A DNA stretch of 43,879 nt from a bacterium (GTDB lineage: Bacteria; Pseudomonadota; Alphaproteobacteria; Rhizobiales; Aestuariivirgaceae): NCBI GenBank assembly GCA_022842165.1, contig JALHQC010000035.1, positions 1 to 43,879 of the forward strand, given 5' to 3'. Position 1 is the stretch's first letter. Each line of letters opens with the position of its first letter. The translations under genes were made by a program, and so were the position numbers. The notes beneath the pieces were generated by a model. That model was not told the DNA's origin and did not search any database. It saw only the letters and a program-made list of their open reading frames with translations. Positions 41,109 to 43,879 of this stretch are shown piece by piece.

Positions 41109-41798
41109 TCAGCCGATCACATCCTCCACCCAACTCTTCCCCCGGTAATACTGGAAGCTGGCCGGGCAGTCGCAGGCGGGGAGGTGGCCCTTGTCGAGGA
41201 AGGGCTTGAGGCGGGCGAGCGCGTCGATGGTGATCAGGGGCAGGTCGAGGCCTGCGATATCATCGAGCGTCAGCCAGGAAAGGGTGAGGAGTTCGCCGCC
41301 GCCGTCATGGTGGGGCTGGTCGAGGTTAGTGAGGCCTTCTGCGTCCGCCACGAAGAAGCGGCTGTCATAGCGCCTGGTGCGGCCCGGCGGGGTGATGGCG
41401 CGCATGAAGAGGGTGAGGGGAGAGAGGTCGGGCGCGTCCTCCACCGCCTTCCTGCCGAAGAGGAGGCCGGTTTCCTCCCACGTCTCGCGCACTGCCGCAT
41501 GGGCGAGGCCGCGAGCGCGTGAAGCTGAGGGTTTGCCGCGCATCCTGCTCATCAGCTTGGCGAGCGTTGCGGGGTGCAGGTCTCTGGCGGGTTTCACACG
41601 GCTGTCGGCAGCATCGAGGCGGCCGCCGGGAAACACATACTTGTTCGGCATGAAGGCGTGGCCGCCCGAGCGCTGGCCCATGAGGATGCGGGGCGTGGCG
41701 CTGTCGCGGCGGACGAGGATCAGCGTGGCCGAATCCTTTGGCCTCAGAACTTTCTTATGGATTACTGACCCGGCGAATTCCGGATGGTCGTAGCTCAT
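41109..41798 (-). CDS. Nudix hydrolase
   Basis: 229 residues. The Nudix helix reads RETWEETGL with R104, E105, E108 and E109 as metal ligands. The G-x5-E part of the box is displaced by an insert: FPGGRLD is near 56-62, more than 40 residues before, as in the NUDT19-like group. Such enzymes hydrolyse nucleoside diphosphates linked to another moiety, often CoA derivatives; the substrate here is unknown. Its ATG overlaps the DUF983 stop by four bases, indicating translational coupling. Confidence 0.9.
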   Translation of the reverse strand: MSYDHPEFAGSVIHKKVLRPKDSATLILVRRDSATPRILMGQRSGGHAFMPNKYVFPGGRLDAADSRVKPARDLHPATLAKLMSRMRGKPSASRARGLAHAAVRETWEETGLLFGRKAVEDAPDLSPLTLFMRAITPPGRTRRYDSRFFVADAEGLTNLDQPHHDGGGELLTLSWLTLDDIAGLDLPLITIDALARLKPFLDKGHLPACDCPASFQYYRGKSWVEDVIG

Positions 41799-42214
41799 TC
41801 ACCCTCAATGCGGGCCGCGTATTCGAATCCGTGCATTCTCAGCGCCCATTGCAGGCCGACGATGGCACCCTTGACGGCGGGCATCAAGGCGAAGGTGAGG
41901 GCTAGCGTGACGACTGTCCACAGCGCGAAATGCACGGTGAGCGGCGGCGCCCAGACCTTTTCGACAACCAGCATCAGCGGAATGACGATATGGCCGACAA
42001 TGAACATGGTGAAATAGGGCGGCGCGTCATCGGCGCGGTGGTGGTGCAGTTCTTCCCCGCAATTGTCGCAGGTATCCGCCACCTTGAGGAATTTCGTGAA
42101 CATATGGCCCCGGCCGCAATTGGGGCAGGCGCATTTCAGTCCACGCCAGATCGCCTGCTTCAGCGAGCGTTTTTCGGGCGAGGCGACTTCGCCATTGTCC
42201 ATCGAAAGGGTCAT
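41795..42214 (-). CDS. DUF983 zinc-ribbon membrane protein
   Basis: 139 residues. The N-terminal zinc ribbon has CACPNCGRG (C28, C30, C33) and CDNCGEE (C49, C52). Two hydrophobic spans follow (YFTMFIVGHIVIPLMLVV and the segment starting TVVTLALTFALMP). DUF983 proteins are conserved in alphaproteobacteria next to rnr or cytochrome oxidase genes; the function is not established. An internal Met at residue 5 is an alternative start. It lies 71 bases after rnr and overlaps the Nudix gene. Confidence 0.88.
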   Translation of the reverse strand: MTLSMDNGEVASPEKRSLKQAIWRGLKCACPNCGRGHMFTKFLKVADTCDNCGEELHHHRADDAPPYFTMFIVGHIVIPLMLVVEKVWAPPLTVHFALWTVVTLALTFALMPAVKGAIVGLQWALRMHGFEYAARIEGE

Positions 42215-42285
42215 GGCTCAGGAATTTGAGCGCGGAACGGTGCGAATTGAAGGCCTTGCGCCGCCGCGCGACCCTCTGCCGCAAT

Positions 42286-43879
42286 CTACCTCCGGCGAGG
42301 GCCTTTCGGGCCCTTGCGCGGCGTTGGCCTGCTGGTGCGGACGGCGCGGCGGGAGAGGGGTTTTCCCTCGCGGGCATCGGACACGACCTCGAAGCGCATG
42401 CCGCCTGAAACAGGTGTGGCCTCGACGAGGCGGACTTCGAGGCGGTCGCCCAGCTGATAGGTGTCGCCCGAGCGTTCGCCGATCAGGGCGTGGCGGGTCT
42501 TGTCATAGACAAAGTAGTCGGTGCCAAGAGTGGTGACGGGCACGAAACCATCGGCGCCCGACTCATCCAGCTTGACGAACAGCCCCGCACTGACAACGCC
42601 GCCGATGCGGCCCCGGAAGACGGCACCAGTTTGCTTCGCCATGTGGGAGGCGATGAGACGATCGACCGTCTCGCGCTCGGCCGCCATGGCGCGGCGCTCG
42701 GCATCCGAGATCATGTCGGCAGTGTCTTTGAGTTTGGCGATATCGTCCGTGGACAGACCATCCTCGCCGAAGCCCAGCGCGGTGACGAGGGCGCGGTGGA
42801 CGATCAGGTCGGCATAGCGGCGGATGGGCGAGGTGAAGTGGGCGTAACGGCGGAGCGACAGGCCGAAGTGGCCCTTATTGTCCGGCGAATAGATCGCCTG
42901 AGCCTGGGTTCTGAGCACCACTTCATTGACGAGGTGCTGATAATCCTTACCCTCAACCTCTTTCAGCAAGCGGTTGAAATGTTTGGGCTTCATGACCTGG
43001 CCAAGGGGCAGGGACATCTCCACCGTGCGCAGGAATTCGGAGAGCGAGCGGACCTTCTCTTCGGTCGGCGGTTCGTGCACGCGGTAGAGCAGCGGCGTCT
43101 TGCGGTTCTCGAGTTCTTCGGCCGCGGCGACGTTGGCCTGAATCATGAACTCCTCAATCAGCTTGTGCGCATCGAGGCGGAGCGGTGTGACCACCCGTTC
43201 GATCAGGCCATGGGCATCGAGGATCAGCTTGCGCTCGGGGAGATCGAGTTCGAGCGGTTCGCGGGCGTTGCGGCCCTTCAGCAGCACGGCATAGGCGGCC
43301 CACAGCGGCTTCAGTACGGGGTTGAGGAGCGTGGAGGTCTTGTCGTTCACTTGCCCGTCAATTGCCGCCTGTGCCTCTTCATAGGAGAGCTTGGCGGCGG
43401 AGCGCATGGTGACACGTTCGAAGCGGTGGCTGGTTTTCTGGCCCGACTTGTCGAAACTCATGTAGCAGGCAAGGGCCGGGCGCTCTTCCTTCTCCCGCAG
43501 AGAGCAGAGGTCGTTCGAGATGCGCTCGGGAAGCATCGGCACCACGCGGTCCGGGAAATAGACCGAGTTGCCGCGAATGCGCGCTTCATGGTCGAGAGCG
43601 GTGCCGGGGCGCACATAGGCGGCGACATCGGCAATCGCCACGATGATGTTGGCGCCGCCTGTCACCTCGTCGATCTCGGCCCAGACGGCGTCGTCATGGT
43701 CCCTCGCGTCCCGCGGGTCGATGGTGACCAAGGGCACATGGCGCAGGTCGCTGCGGTTGGCGGTGGCGAAGGTTTTCAGAGCTTCGCTCTCGCGCAGCAC
43801 CTTGTCTGGGAAAGCATTGGGAATGCCGTGGTGGTGGATGGCGATGAGCGAGATGTTGCGCTGGTCGGTCAAGTCGCCC
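42286..43879 (-). CDS. rnr: Ribonuclease R, 5'-truncated by window edge
   Basis: The C-terminal 530 or so residues of an RNase II/R-family 3'-5' exoribonuclease; the frame is open to the right edge, so the N-terminus is missing and any start near 43872 is artificial. The RNB catalytic signature TIDPRDARDHDDAVWAE carries the Asp cluster, and FPDRVVPMLPERISNDLCSL is typical. A C-terminal S1 domain (FRGRIGGVVSAGLFVKLDE) and a basic tail (RKGPKGPRRR) favour RNase R over RNase II. It heads the order rnr-DUF983-Nudix-rpmG seen in many Rhizobiales. Confidence 0.95.
   Translation of the reverse strand, partial: GDLTDQRNISLIAIHHHGIPNAFPDKVLRESEALKTFATANRSDLRHVPLVTIDPRDARDHDDAVWAEIDEVTGGANIIVAIADVAAYVRPGTALDHEARIRGNSVYFPDRVVPMLPERISNDLCSLREKEERPALACYMSFDKSGQKTSHRFERVTMRSAAKLSYEEAQAAIDGQVNDKTSTLLNPVLKPLWAAYAVLLKGRNAREPLELDLPERKLILDAHGLIERVVTPLRLDAHKLIEEFMIQANVAAAEELENRKTPLLYRVHEPPTEEKVRSLSEFLRTVEMSLPLGQVMKPKHFNRLLKEVEGKDYQHLVNEVVLRTQAQAIYSPDNKGHFGLSLRRYAHFTSPIRRYADLIVHRALVTALGFGEDGLSTDDIAKLKDTADMISDAERRAMAAERETVDRLIASHMAKQTGAVFRGRIGGVVSAGLFVKLDESGADGFVPVTTLGTDYFVYDKTRHALIGERSGDTYQLGDRLEVRLVEATPVSGGMRFEVVSDAREGKPLSRRAVRTSRPTPRKGPKGPRRR

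Overview
The window is a GC-rich stretch of chromosome from an alphaproteobacterium, most likely of the order Hyphomicrobiales (Rhizobiales). The support is gene order and family content: ppk-ppx beside rnd, tRNA-Tyr/tRNA-Gly/tuf/tRNA-Trp/secE/nusG/rplKAJL/rpoBC, dgt-argS-SPOR-nagZ-scpA-scpB, and rnr-DUF983-Nudix-rpmG, plus alphaproteobacterial proteins such as EipB (DUF1849), a phasin and a FemAB-like DUF482 protein. I cannot name the species. I see no prophage, transposase, integrase or CRISPR array; nearly everything looks vertically inherited.

Layout. 1-4392: polyphosphate metabolism (ppk cut by the left edge, ppx) converging on rnd. 4393-18255: a long information-processing block on the plus strand, with a strong stable-RNA-type promoter, two tRNAs, tuf, tRNA-Trp, secE, nusG, a cluster of palindromic repeats, L11, L1, the structured L10 leader, L10, L7/L12, an attenuator-like hairpin, rpoB, rpoC and a clear intrinsic terminator. 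18287-23663: mixed metabolism: a zinc-less MDR oxidoreductase, an orphan HicA-like small protein preceded by a perfect FNR/FixK-type box, a HIT protein, and a minus-strand operon of 2-hydroxyacid dehydrogenase, RidA, glycerophosphodiester phosphodiesterase and a FemAB-like protein. 23745-27541: an envelope group: EipB, a VWA protein, a membrane J-domain protein and, convergent, a D,D-carboxypeptidase with a SPOR domain. 27709-28185: a phasin gene with its own promoter and terminator. 28186-29355: xthA and an A-type Fe-S carrier (erpA-like). 29410-37606: dgt, argS, a large FtsN-like SPOR protein, nagZ, scpA and scpB, linking nucleotide pools, translation, peptidoglycan turnover and chromosome condensation. 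37607-39081: a structured non-coding stretch and a YihY/BrkB membrane protein. 39103-43879 (minus strand): rnr (cut by the right edge), DUF983, Nudix, a 153-bp inverted-repeat element, rpmG and an aldehyde dehydrogenase.

The genes are mostly housekeeping. I did not find a clear undescribed multi-gene system. The parts most worth a second look are the FNR box in front of the HicA-like gene, the VWA/J-domain pair beside EipB, two related palindromic repeat elements inside core operons, the phasin 3' UTR with a CUCC-type motif, and the structured gap between scpB and yihY, where tatABC would be expected in many relatives.
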